Positions 24,591 to 32,095 are shown, counted from the stretch's first letter. The stretch is 35,325 nucleotides of DNA from DASYQD01 sp036005845 (GCA_036005845.1 DASYQD010000038.1:1-35325); one strand, 5' to 3'. Program-made: numbers and translations. Notes: a model not told the origin generated them from the sequence alone.

Positions 24591-25469
24591 ATGTTCCAGT
24601 GGGTGCAGAAGGAGGAGCGCAAGGAGCGCAAGAAGCTCGGCGGCGGCACCGAGACGGTGACGACGTACACGTACTCCACCGAGTGGCAGTCGTCTCCGGT
24701 GCACTCGGCGTCGTTCGAGGAGCCCAGCGGCCACGACAACCCCAGCTTCCCGTTCGAGGGCGAGACCTGGCGCGCCGCCGACGTGCGCCTCGGCGCCTTC
24801 CACCTCGCGCCCGAGCTCGCCGGCGAGCTCGACCGGCAGCAGGACGTGCCGGTGGGCGACGAGCAGCTCGCGGCGGTGGACCCGCAGCTCCGCCAGAAGC
24901 TGAAGGCGAACAACGGCACCTTCTACCTCGGCGAGCAGCCGAGCTCGCCCAAGGTGGGCGACGTGCGCGTCAGCTTCCGCGTCGTCGAGCCGGCGCCGGC
25001 GAGCGTCGTCGCCGCGCAGCGCAACGGCCGCCTCGAGCCGTACCACGCCGAGGCGGGCGGCGACATCGCGCTCGTCTCCTACGGCACGAAGAGCGCCGAG
25101 GAGATGTTCCAGGCGGCGCGCACCGCCAACGCGACGCTGACCTGGGTGCTGCGCCTCGTCGGCTTCGTCCTCCTCTTCGCCGGCATCCGCTCGCTGCTGC
25201 GGCCGCTCGAGGTGGCCTCCGACGTGGTGCCGCTGTTCGGCCGGCTGGTGGGCGCCGGGCTCTCGCTCGCCGCCTTCCTCGTCGCCGCGCCGGTGGCGCT
25301 CGTCACCATCGGCATCGGCTGGCTCTTCTACCGGCCGCTGCTGGGCGTCGCGCTGCTTCTGCTCGCCGTCGGCTTCGTCGTCTGGCTCTGGCGGCGGAGC
25401 CGCAGGCCGATGGCCGTGCCGGCGCCGCCGATGTTCGTGCCACCGCCGCCGCCCGCGCCGGCGAGCTGA
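24591..25469 (+). CDS. TMEM43-like protein, C-terminal part (gene interrupted by TAG)
   Basis: 292 residues starting at the ATG directly after the amber codon. The start MFQWVQKEERKERKKLGGGT, then TETVTTYTYSTEWQSSPVHS and GHDNPSFPFEGETW, are strongly conserved TMEM43 features. The middle contains a soluble extracytoplasmic domain (to about residue 160), and the C-terminus has three or four membrane helices (LTWVLRLVGFVLLFAGIRSL, AGLSLAAFLVAAPVALVTIG, PLLGVALLLLAVGFVVWLW) with a Pro-rich tail (FVPPPPPAPAS). The bacterial family has no firmly known function; the human member is an inner nuclear membrane protein. No good ribosome site stands at the usual distance from this ATG, so it would rely on reinitiation or readthrough. 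Confidence 0.82.
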   Translation: MFQWVQKEERKERKKLGGGTETVTTYTYSTEWQSSPVHSASFEEPSGHDNPSFPFEGETWRAADVRLGAFHLAPELAGELDRQQDVPVGDEQLAAVDPQLRQKLKANNGTFYLGEQPSSPKVGDVRVSFRVVEPAPASVVAAQRNGRLEPYHAEAGGDIALVSYGTKSAEEMFQAARTANATLTWVLRLVGFVLLFAGIRSLLRPLEVASDVVPLFGRLVGAGLSLAAFLVAAPVALVTIGIGWLFYRPLLGVALLLLAVGFVVWLWRRSRRPMAVPAPPMFVPPPPPAPAS

Positions 25470-25496
25470 GCGCTGGCGCCTCCATGGCGCTGGCGC
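25470..25496 (+). terminator. Hairpin after the TMEM43-like gene
   Basis: An 11-bp stem with two G-U pairs: arms 25470-25480 and 25486-25496, loop TCCAT. It begins at the base after the TMEM43-like stop and is followed by CTTGATT, with only a weak T-rich tail. The arms also form a direct repeat of GCGCTGGCGCC (25470-25480 and 25487-25497). Confidence 0.5.
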
Positions 25497-25497
25497 C

Positions 25498-25533
25498 TTG
25501 ATTGCACCCCCGGCGGGCTAAGATCGCCCGCCG
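25498..25533 (+). promoter_or_regulatory. Candidate promoter and dyad before the peptidase gene
   Basis: TTGATT (25498-25503) and TAAGAT (25519-25524) make a weak -35/-10 pair at 15-base spacing. The -10 sits in the loop of a perfect 8-bp inverted repeat, CGGCGGGC 25511-25518 and GCCCGCCG 25526-25533. The ribosome site GGAGG begins at 25535. The dyad could be an operator or a 5' UTR hairpin that reaches the ribosome site. Confidence 0.35.
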
Positions 25534-25543
25534 CGGAGGGGTG

Positions 25544-27448
25544 ATGGATCGACTCGAACCGTTACGTTTTCCTGAGCTCGCGGGGCCGGCTGCAGCCACC
25601 GCCGTCGAAGCCGAGGCGCCGCCGCGCTCGCGCCTGCGCGACGACGTCGACCCGCGCTACCGCTGGGACCTGCGGCCGATCTTCGCGAGCTGGGAGGAGT
25701 GGGAGCGTGCCTGCGACGAGCTGGGCGAGCTGGTCGACCGCCTCGGCCGCCTGCAGGGCACGCTGTCGCAGGGCGCGCCCGCGCTGCTCGCCGTGCTGCG
25801 CCTCCAGGACGAGCTCGGCCAGCTCGCCCACCGCGTCTGGTACTACCCGTCGCTCACCTATGACCAGGACCAGCGCGACAACTCGATCAACGCCAAGCGC
25901 CAGCGCGTGCAGGTGCTCTTCGCGCGCTGGGAGCAGGCCGGCGCCTGGTTCAAGCCCGAGGTGCTGCAGGTGCCGCTCGACACCGTGCGCGCGTGGATGG
26001 ACTCGGATGCAGGCCTCGCCCTCTACCGCTTCAAGCTCGAAGACCTCTACCGCCGCCAGGAGCACGTGCTCGGCGAGGAGGGCGAGCGCGTCCTCTCCTT
26101 CACCAGCCGCTTCGCCGACCTGCCCGACGAGGCCTACTCCGCGCTGTCGACTGCCGACATCCGCTATCCCAGCGTGCGCCTCTCCGACGGCCGCGAGATC
26201 ACCGTCAGCTACGGCCAGTACCGCACCCTGCTCGCCACCCACCGCGTGCAGCGCGATCGCGCCGCCACCTTCGCCGCGTTCTACGAGACCTTCGAGAAGA
26301 GCCTCAACACCTACGCCGCGCTCTACAACGGCGTCTGCCAGCGCGACTGGTTCGGCGCCATGGCGCGGCGCTACAAGACGACCCTCGAAGGTGCGCTCGA
26401 CGGCAATAGGATCCCCACCGAGGTCGTCGAGCGGCTGATCGAGACGACGCGCGCCGGCGTGGCGCCGCTGCAGCGCTACCACCGCCTGCGCCGGCGCGTG
26501 CTCGGCCCCGAAGTCTCGGGCTACCACCTCTACGACACCTCGATCCCGCTGCTCGAGGGCGAGAAGCGCTACCCGTACGACGAGGCGGTGCGCTGGGTGA
26601 TCGACTCGGCGTCGCCGCTCGGCGCCGACTACCAGCGGCGGGTGCGCGCCGTCTTCGACGGCCGCTACGTCGACGTCTACGAGAACGAGGGCAAGCGATC
26701 GGGGGCCTACTCGGCGGGCGTCTACGGCGTCCACCCGTACATGCTGCTCAACTACAACGACACCCTCGACGACCTCTTCACGCTGGCGCACGAGACCGGG
26801 CATACGCTGCATTCGCTGCTCTCGCACGAGTCGCAGCCCTTCACCTATGCGAGCTACACCATCTTCGTCGCCGAGGTGGCGTCGACGCTCTCCGAGGCGC
26901 TGCTGCTCGACGCGCTGCTCGCGAGCAGCGACGACCCGCGCGAGCGCGCGCTGCTGCTGCAGCACGCCATCGACAGCATCACCGGCACCTTCTACACCCA
27001 GGTGCTGTTCGCCGAATGGGAGCTCGAGGCGCACCGCGCCGCCGAGCGCGGCGAGCCGATCACCGGCGAGACGCTGTCCGAGCGCTACTTCGCGCTGCTC
27101 CAGCACTACTACGGCGACTCGATCGAGCTCGACCCGCTCTACCGCATCACCTGGGCGCGCATCCCGCACTTCTTCCAGAGCCCGTACTACGTCTACCAGT
27201 ACGCGACGAGCTTCGCGGCCTCGGCGCAGATCGCGCAGGCGTTGCGGGGCGCGGCGGACGCGACGGCGCGCGAAGCGGTGGTCCAGCGCTACCTGCGCCT
27301 GCTGCGCGCCGGCGGCAACGACTACCCCATCGACCAGCTCCTGGCCGCGGGCGTCGACCTGGCGCGGCCGGAGCCGGTGGAGGCGGTGGTCGCCGAGCTC
27401 GACCGGCTCGTCGGCCAGCTCGAAGGCGAGCTGGCGGCGCTGGGTTAG
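25544..27448 (+). CDS. pepF: M3-family oligoendopeptidase F
   Basis: A 634-residue cytoplasmic zinc peptidase. The active site H416-E-T-G-H420 (LAHETGHTLHSLLSHESQPF) supplies two His ligands and the catalytic Glu; the third ligand is probably E444 in FVAEVASTLSEALLLDALL, at the spacing normal for family M3. Other family features are the helical N-terminal lid with RYRWDLRPIFASWEEWERAC, then YGVHPYMLLNYNDTLDDLFT just before the active site, and the late motif YYVYQYATSFAASAQIA. PepF cleaves short peptides (about 7-17 residues) in peptide turnover. ATG 25544 stands 4 bases after GGAGG (25535-25539); the in-frame GTG at 25541 is possible. Family length is about 600, so the gene is complete. Confidence 0.95.
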   Translation: MDRLEPLRFPELAGPAAATAVEAEAPPRSRLRDDVDPRYRWDLRPIFASWEEWERACDELGELVDRLGRLQGTLSQGAPALLAVLRLQDELGQLAHRVWYYPSLTYDQDQRDNSINAKRQRVQVLFARWEQAGAWFKPEVLQVPLDTVRAWMDSDAGLALYRFKLEDLYRRQEHVLGEEGERVLSFTSRFADLPDEAYSALSTADIRYPSVRLSDGREITVSYGQYRTLLATHRVQRDRAATFAAFYETFEKSLNTYAALYNGVCQRDWFGAMARRYKTTLEGALDGNRIPTEVVERLIETTRAGVAPLQRYHRLRRRVLGPEVSGYHLYDTSIPLLEGEKRYPYDEAVRWVIDSASPLGADYQRRVRAVFDGRYVDVYENEGKRSGAYSAGVYGVHPYMLLNYNDTLDDLFTLAHETGHTLHSLLSHESQPFTYASYTIFVAEVASTLSEALLLDALLASSDDPRERALLLQHAIDSITGTFYTQVLFAEWELEAHRAAERGEPITGETLSERYFALLQHYYGDSIELDPLYRITWARIPHFFQSPYYVYQYATSFAASAQIAQALRGAADATAREAVVQRYLRLLRAGGNDYPIDQLLAAGVDLARPEPVEAVVAELDRLVGQLEGELAALG

Positions 27449-27495
27449 AAAGTCGGAGTCGCACCGAAGGCACGCATCTTGAAGCGCACCGCGGC

Positions 27496-28671
27496 ATGGC
27501 GGAGCCGCAGCGCGGGGAGCGCCAGGAGCAGCCCCCAGAGGAGCCTCTAGCGCGCCTGGGAGAAGCCGCGGGTACGAAAGCGGTGCCCGACAAGGAGCCG
27601 GGCCACGGTCCGACTCCCGCCGATTTCGCACGCGCCCGCGAGCCCGGCCGCGGCCGCCAGGCGGAGACCCCCCTCGAGATGCCGACGCGCGGCTGGAAGG
27701 ACATCCTGCTGCGCACCAAGCGCGAGGTGAGCGAGGACCAGCTCTCGCTCGTCGCCGCCGGCGTCGCCTTCTACTTCATGCTGGCGCTCTTCCCGGCGCT
27801 GCTCGCCATCGTCTCGGTCTACGGCTTCGTCGCCGACCCGGGCACGGTAGCGAAGCAGGCGGGCACGCTGGTGCGGCTGATGCCGGCCGACGCGGCGAAG
27901 CTGCTCATCGATCAGTTGCAGCAGATCAGCACCGCCGACGGCACCGCGGCAGGCATCGGCGCCATCGTCGCCATCGTGCTCTCTTTCTGGAGCGCCGCCA
28001 ACGGCACCAAGGCACTGCTGGCCGGCCTCAACATCGCCTACGACGAGCGCGAGCGCCGCGGCTTCTTCCGCCTCAACGTGGTGGCGATGACGCTCACCCT
28101 CGGCTTCATCGTCATGATCATCGGCAGTCTCGTGCTGATCACGGCGGTGCCCCACGTCGTCGCTCGGTTGCCGCTGGGCGACTTCGGCGAAGTCATCGCC
28201 TACCTCGTCACCTGGCTGCTGCTCGCCGCGCTGTCGCTCTTCGGCTTTGCCGTCATGTACCGCTTCGGCCCCTCGCGCGAGCACCCGCGCTGGCAGTGGG
28301 TGTCGGTCGGCTCGCTGATCGCCACCGCGCTCTGGATGCTCGCTTCGCTCATCTTCTCCTGGTACTCGGCGCGCTTCGGCAGGTTCAACAAGACCTACGG
28401 CACGCTCGCCGGCGGCATCCTGCTCCTGCTCTGGCTGCAGATCACCGCCTACGTGACGCTGCTCGGCGCCGAGCTCAACGCCGAGACCGAGCACCAGACG
28501 GCGCGCGACTCCACGACCGGCGCCCCGAAGCCGCTCGGCGCGCGCGGCGCCGAGGTGGCGGACACCGTGGGCGAGGCGGTCGGCGACGGCGGCGGCGAGC
28601 CCGAGTGGCGGCGGCGGCTCGAGGGGATCAGGGCGCGCGTCTCGCGTCGCGCGCACGTTCGATCCAACTGA
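27496..28671 (+). CDS. YihY/BrkB-family inner-membrane protein
   Basis: A 391-residue protein. An N-terminal hydrophilic extension (1-75) is rich in Glu, Arg and Pro and is followed by MPTRGWKDILLRTKREVSED, then about six membrane helices: LVAAGVAFYFMLALFPALLAIVS, IGAIVAIVLSFWSAANGTKALL, LNVVAMTLTLGFIVMIIGSL, YLVTWLLLAALSLFGFAV, ALWMLASLIFSWYSARFGRF, and YGTLAGGILLLLWLQITAYVTLLGAELNAETE. The last is the strongest family signature. The family was once annotated RNase BN; it is a membrane protein of uncertain role, possibly a transporter. It follows the peptidase after 47 bases. Its 3' end overlaps the convergent mosaic gene on the other strand by 44 bases. Confidence 0.92.
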   Translation: MAEPQRGERQEQPPEEPLARLGEAAGTKAVPDKEPGHGPTPADFARAREPGRGRQAETPLEMPTRGWKDILLRTKREVSEDQLSLVAAGVAFYFMLALFPALLAIVSVYGFVADPGTVAKQAGTLVRLMPADAAKLLIDQLQQISTADGTAAGIGAIVAIVLSFWSAANGTKALLAGLNIAYDERERRGFFRLNVVAMTLTLGFIVMIIGSLVLITAVPHVVARLPLGDFGEVIAYLVTWLLLAALSLFGFAVMYRFGPSREHPRWQWVSVGSLIATALWMLASLIFSWYSARFGRFNKTYGTLAGGILLLLWLQITAYVTLLGAELNAETEHQTARDSTTGAPKPLGARGAEVADTVGEAVGDGGGEPEWRRRLEGIRARVSRRAHVRSN

Positions 28672-30202
28672 CCAGCTCGGCGACGCGCTGCTGGCGCGGC
28701 CAGTCTTCGCTCACCTGCGCGGCGCGGCGGGCGAGCTCGGCGAGGTCGTCGCCGTGCTCGCTCTGCTGAGCCGCGTTGGAGCCGCGCAGCACCTCCGCGA
28801 AATGGCCGACGACGGTGGCGAGCCGGAAGCCGCGGTTGGCGTTCTCCCAGCTATCCGCCACCGCGCTGCGGCGTAGAGGCTGGCGGATCTCGTGGAAGTC
28901 GCGGCCGCCGGCGGGCCGCCAGCGCAGGCGCACCACGGCCAGCGTGGCGTCGGGGGGCGCGTCGGGGCGCAGCTCGAGCTCGTAGAGCGCGGTCACCGCA
29001 TGGCCGGGGCCGAGCTCGCCGGCGTCGAGGGAGTCGGTGCGCTGACCGGCGGCGTCGCGGCTCGCTTTGCCGAGGAGGCGCCAGCGCGCCACGACGCGCG
29101 GGTCGAATTCGATCTGCGCGCGCGCGTCCTGCGCCGCCATCGACAGCGCGCCAGTGGGGGCCTCGTCAGGGACGTCCCGCGCTGTCACCGTGAACCGAGC
29201 CAGCAGGTAGCGGTCGCCGGGGGCCCAGGGATCCGGCGCCGCTTCGGCGGTGAGCGCGAAGTCGTCCTGGCTCGGCGCTGCGTCACCGTAGTCGAAGGCG
29301 TTGACGAGCTCCTCGACGCGCACTGCCTCGGCCGGCGGCAGGCGGCCGTCGCCGAGATAGCGGCGCACGACGTCGTACGAGCGGGTGCCGAGGTCGAGGG
29401 CGGGCGCCGCCACGGCCTTCGCGGCGGTTGGCGCGTTGGCGGCAATGCCGCCGCCTGCCTGCGCGGCGGGACTGGGTGCCCGCTCCAGAGTGGGGATCTT
29501 CGCCAGCTCCTCACGGCTCACCGTGGCACCGGTGGAGATCCGCCGCTCGTCGGCGAGCGGGCTCTCGGCCGTGACCGTGACCTCGTCCTCCGTGTCGGCG
29601 CGGGGCTCGACACGGCCGCTGGGCACCGGCCGCGGCGGTGGCGGCGGCTGCATCAACCCTTCGGCGAGTTGCGGCGGAGCCGAAGGAACGCGGAGCCGCT
29701 GCGCCTCGCCGCTCTCCGTCGGCGGCGCCGCGGCCTGCCGCTGCCGGGCAAGGCCGGGGTACGCCGGAGCGCTCGCCGGCGGCGCAGCCGACGGCGCTCC
29801 GGCGTACCCCAACGCGGTCCGGTCCCGAGGCTGCGTCGCCTCAGCCGATCCGGCACGCGTTTCCGCAGGGGACTCGCGATCGGAATCTCTGGCCACCGCG
29901 TGCGACGGCTCCGCCACCGCCTCCTCCGCCACGTCGTGGCGCAGCGCCAGCCACGACAGCGTGCCGCCGCCGACGAGCGTCACGATCGACGCCGCCGCGA
30001 GCCACACGCGGCGCGGCATCGGCCGCTGGAACGGGATCAACCTGCCGAGGTTGCCGAGACGGTCGGGATGCTCCGGCGGCGCCGGCGCCTTCACTTCGGC
30101 GGGGATCTGGCGGCGCAGCTCGTCGAGCAGGCCGGGCGGCGGCTCGGGAGCGCTATAGGAACGCAGCTTCTGGGCGAGCTGGCGATCGGTGAGTGGGCTC
30201 AT
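28628..30202 (-). CDS. Mosaic anti-sigma/YfbK-like protein lacking the vWA domain
   Basis: A 524-residue protein. Residues 1-62 look like the cytoplasmic part of an anti-sigma factor (LTDRQLAQKLRSYSAPEPPP), then TM 66-87, then a Pro/Ala-rich region to about 200. Residues 206-238 resemble a TonB-plug approach segment (EVTVTAESPL, STGATVSREELAKIPT). Residues 274-304 match the YfbK N-domain (SYDVVRRYLGDGRLPPAEA, VEELVNAFDYGD), continuing to about 345 (FALTAEAAPDPWAPGDRYLL). Residues 356-450 match the YfbK C-terminal DUF3520 domain (AAQDARAQIEFDPRVVAR, LDAGELGPGHAVTALYELEL). In YfbK-type proteins a vWA domain with its metal-binding site lies between these two; here there are only about ten residues. 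The start is ATG 30202-30200, overlapping the sigma gene's TGA, so the pair is coupled. Confidence 0.82.
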   Translation of the reverse strand: MSPLTDRQLAQKLRSYSAPEPPPGLLDELRRQIPAEVKAPAPPEHPDRLGNLGRLIPFQRPMPRRVWLAAASIVTLVGGGTLSWLALRHDVAEEAVAEPSHAVARDSDRESPAETRAGSAEATQPRDRTALGYAGAPSAAPPASAPAYPGLARQRQAAAPPTESGEAQRLRVPSAPPQLAEGLMQPPPPPRPVPSGRVEPRADTEDEVTVTAESPLADERRISTGATVSREELAKIPTLERAPSPAAQAGGGIAANAPTAAKAVAAPALDLGTRSYDVVRRYLGDGRLPPAEAVRVEELVNAFDYGDAAPSQDDFALTAEAAPDPWAPGDRYLLARFTVTARDVPDEAPTGALSMAAQDARAQIEFDPRVVARWRLLGKASRDAAGQRTDSLDAGELGPGHAVTALYELELRPDAPPDATLAVVRLRWRPAGGRDFHEIRQPLRRSAVADSWENANRGFRLATVVGHFAEVLRGSNAAQQSEHGDDLAELARRAAQVSEDWPRQQRVAELVSWIERARDARRAP

Positions 30203-30720
30203 GACGTGGGTTCCTCGAGGGCGAGGCGGAGGGCCGCGAAGGCCCGCTTCAGCCGCTTGCGGATGGCGACTGGTGTGATGTTCTCGAGCTTCGCCACCTC
30301 GGAGACGGGAAGCTCGCTCCAGAAGTGGGCGCTGACGGTGAAGCGGAGGTCTTCCGGCAGCTTCCACACCGCGCGCCGCAGCCGTTCGGCTTCGTCGGCG
30401 GCGGTGACGGTGGTGGCGGCATCGGGATCGGGATCGGCAAGCGTCGCCGCCTTCTCGTCGCTGAGCTCCTGCATCAGCCGCGGCCGCCGCACGTGGTGGA
30501 GGAAGGTGTTGTAGGCGATGCGGTAGAGCCAAGTGGTGAGCTGCGCGCGCCCCTCGAAGCGCGGCAGCGCCTCCCAGGCCTTGCGGTAGGTGTCCTGCGT
30601 GAGGTCGGCGGCGAGCTCGGCATCGCCGCCGCACATGCGGAAGAGGGCGGCGTAGATCTGGCGGTAGCTGCTCTCGACCAGCCGCTCCGCCGCGGCACGG
30701 TCGAACGCCGCCTCGCTCAT
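30199..30720 (-). CDS. ECF-type RNA polymerase sigma factor
   Basis: A 173-residue sigma-70 group IV factor. Region 2 is at about 12-75 (LVESSYRQIYAALFRMCGGD, DLTQDTYRKAWEALPRFEG, TWLYRIAYNTFLHHVRR); region 4 is at about 110-165 (LPEDLRFTVSAHFWSELPVS, then the helix-turn-helix EVAKLENITPVAIRKRLKRA). ATG 30720-30718 is chosen because GGAGGAGG (revcomp of 30728-30735) lies 7 bases upstream; the frame continues further upstream without family sequence. It is coupled by a 4-base overlap to the mosaic gene, whose N-terminus and membrane segment fit an anti-sigma partner. What signal it answers is not visible. Confidence 0.95.
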   Translation of the reverse strand: MSEAAFDRAAAERLVESSYRQIYAALFRMCGGDAELAADLTQDTYRKAWEALPRFEGRAQLTTWLYRIAYNTFLHHVRRPRLMQELSDEKAATLADPDPDAATTVTAADEAERLRRAVWKLPEDLRFTVSAHFWSELPVSEVAKLENITPVAIRKRLKRAFAALRLALEEPTS

Positions 30721-30727
30721 CGGCGCG

Positions 30728-30735
30728 CCTCCTCC
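30728..30735 (-). promoter_or_regulatory. Shine-Dalgarno of the sigma factor gene
   Basis: GGAGGAGG on the minus strand, 7 bases before ATG 30720. It rules out a longer sigma factor that would start at 30858. A TATAGAGT (revcomp of about 30881-30888) could be the -10 of its promoter, with a leader of about 150 bases. Confidence 0.7.
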
Positions 30736-30893
30736 GGGGACACCGGGTCTCGAGGTCTTCCGGACCGTCTTCCACACCGCCACGCTGCCGCTGCCGTCGT
30801 GGGGCGAGGCTTCCATCGCTCCTTTGGAGCCACGGCGGCGGCGAAACGAAACCGCCAAGACCGTACGGGGACGGCGCGCACTCTATAGAAAGC

Positions 30894-30925
30894 GAGCGGG
30901 CGAGGGGTGCAACCCCCGCCCGCTC
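30894..30925 (-). terminator. Strong hairpin between the DUF1328 and sigma genes
   Basis: Outer arms 30894-30902 and 30917-30925 (9 bp perfect), one bulged A at 30903, inner arms GGGG 30904-30907 and CCCC 30913-30916, loop of 5. On the minus strand it is followed by GCTTTCTATAG, a poor T-tract. It would end the DUF1328 transcript and insulate the sigma operon. Confidence 0.6.
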
Positions 30926-30944
30926 CAGCATTGCTATCGCATGT

Positions 30945-30961
30945 GGCCCGCGTAGCGGGCC
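30945..30961 (-). terminator. Small hairpin after the DUF1328 gene
   Basis: Perfect 7-bp arms 30945-30951 (GGCCCGC) and 30955-30961 (GCGGGCC) with a 3-base loop, starting 4 bases after the DUF1328 stop on the minus strand. It may act with the larger hairpin at 30894-30925. Confidence 0.4.
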
Positions 30962-30965
30962 GGCG

Positions 30966-31130
30966 TCACGCTCGTCGCAGGAGGTGCGCCAGCAACCCCA
31001 GCACGAAGAGCACCAGGAAGATGAAGAACAAGATCTTCGCGATGCCCGCGGCGCCGGCGGCGATGCCGCCGAAGCCGAACAGCGCCGCGACCAGCGCGAT
31101 GACGAGAAAGATCAGGGCCCAACGCAGCAT
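30966..31130 (-). CDS. DUF1328 (YtjA-type) small membrane protein
   Basis: A 54-residue protein: MLRWALIFLVIALVAALFGF, then GGIAAGAAGIAKILFFIFLV, then LFVLGLLAHLLRRA. Two membrane helices (about 2-22 and 28-48) flank the conserved GFGGIA-G-A-AGIAKILF core, which is the DUF1328 signature, and the length is exactly that of the family. GGAGGAGG (revcomp of 31136-31143) lies 5 bases before ATG 31130-31128. Members are common in Proteobacteria and Acidobacteriota and often appear among stress-induced genes; function unknown. It is a monocistronic unit between hairpins, with two TGTAACGGC copies upstream. Confidence 0.93.
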   Translation of the reverse strand: MLRWALIFLVIALVAALFGFGGIAAGAAGIAKILFFIFLVLFVLGLLAHLLRRA

Positions 31131-31166
31131 GGCTTCCTCCTCCCCTGGCGGTTCGCGCAGGCTGTA

Positions 31167-31198
31167 GCCGTTACAGCTCGCGGGAGCCCGCCGTTACA
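31167..31198 (-). promoter_or_regulatory. Direct repeat GCCGTTACA upstream of the DUF1328 gene
   Basis: GCCGTTACA occurs at 31167-31175 and 31190-31198, 23 bases apart (TGTAACGGC in the direction of the DUF1328 gene). The first copy also overlaps a dyad, GCTGTA 31161-31166 with TACAGC 31172-31177. The spacing of about two helical turns is suited to a regulator or an alternative sigma site. Confidence 0.35.
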
Positions 31199-31212
31199 CG
31201 TCCACGAACCAG

Positions 31213-31250
31213 GCTGGCGCCGCCGGCGAGTCGGTACCGGCGGCGTCGGC
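31213..31250 (-). terminator. 14-bp hairpin after the DUF4412-like gene
   Basis: Arms 31213-31226 and 31237-31250 pair over 14 bp with two G-U pairs; loop of 10. It starts 36 bases after the stop codon of the minus-strand secreted-protein gene. No T-tract follows, so it may be a 3'-end stabiliser rather than a classical terminator. Confidence 0.45.
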
Positions 31251-31285
31251 GGAGGAGGAGCAAGGGGCGGGCCAACGTCTCAGGT

Positions 31286-32095
31286 CTACGGCCGGCCCGG
31301 CATCGCCGGCGCCAGCTCGGTGCGCTCGTAGTCCTTGGGGATGGCGAAGGTGCCGGCGGGCACCGCCTCCTGCTTGAGGGCGGTGACCTCCATCGTCATG
31401 TTGGTCTTCGTCTCGTTGCCGCGCTGGTCCTTGGTGGTCGTCGCGCTCGCCATCTTGAGCGGCACGCCGCGAATGCCCTTGCTCATCTCGGCGGCGATCA
31501 TGTTGTCGAGGTCCTCGATGCCGGTCTTCGGCTCGCGGCGCAGCCAGGCGCCGAAACCGGCGTCGCTGAGCTCGGTGGTCGTCCAGGTGTCGGTGACCGA
31601 GTCGTTATGGCTCGACTGCCCCATCCCCATCACCTTGATCGACGAGTCGTAACTGGTGCGGAACTTGTAGTGGGTGGTGGCGTAGCCGAGGATCGACGGC
31701 CCCGGCTCCTCGGCGAGCTTCTCCACCTTCTGGTTGGAAAAGCTGATCTTCATCATCGGCCCCATTGCTTTGAGCATGGCGCCGGCGCCCGCCATCAGCG
31801 CGCCGAGGTCGAACTGCGAGTAGGTCTTCTCCTCGGGGTTGACGAGGAAGAGCGTGGCGCCGCCGTCGTTGCTGATGAGGTAGGTGCCGGTGCCGAGCAT
31901 CGGGTTGTCGCTGTCGGCGAAGAGCACCTTGGCGTTGGGGCCGTCGACCCAGGCTTCGACCTGCATCGACTGCGCGGCGCCGCGACCCCCTTCGCTCTTG
32001 GTGGTGGCGCGGTAGTGGATGCCGGCGTGGGCGGGTGCCGCGAGCGCGGCGGCGGCAACGAGAGCGGCACAGGCGGTGGCGGCGAAGTGCTTCAT
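31286..32095 (-). CDS. Secreted protein with DUF4412-like domain
   Basis: A 269-residue exported protein. Signal peptide: MKHFAATACAALVAAAALAA with cleavage probably after APAHA, before GIHYRATTKS. The mature part has VEAWVDGPNAKVLFADSDNP, TYLISNDGGATLFLVNPEEK and ILGYATTHYKFRTSYDS, the pattern of DUF4412-type beta-rich proteins, in which a substrate-like 'LNPEEKTY' strand recurs. ATG 32095-32093 is preferred to 32110 because GAGGA stands about 8 bases upstream of it and the signal peptide begins directly. It lies 56 bases after the persulfide dioxygenase gene on the same strand, so the two may share a transcript. Function unknown. Confidence 0.8.
   Translation of the reverse strand: MKHFAATACAALVAAAALAAPAHAGIHYRATTKSEGGRGAAQSMQVEAWVDGPNAKVLFADSDNPMLGTGTYLISNDGGATLFLVNPEEKTYSQFDLGALMAGAGAMLKAMGPMMKISFSNQKVEKLAEEPGPSILGYATTHYKFRTSYDSSIKVMGMGQSSHNDSVTDTWTTTELSDAGFGAWLRREPKTGIEDLDNMIAAEMSKGIRGVPLKMASATTTKDQRGNETKTNMTMEVTALKQEAVPAGTFAIPKDYERTELAPAMPGRP

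Noticed and set aside
30721..30858. Upstream extension of the sigma factor to 30858
   Set aside because: The added sequence lacks sigma features, and an excellent ribosome site lies 7 bases before ATG 30720.
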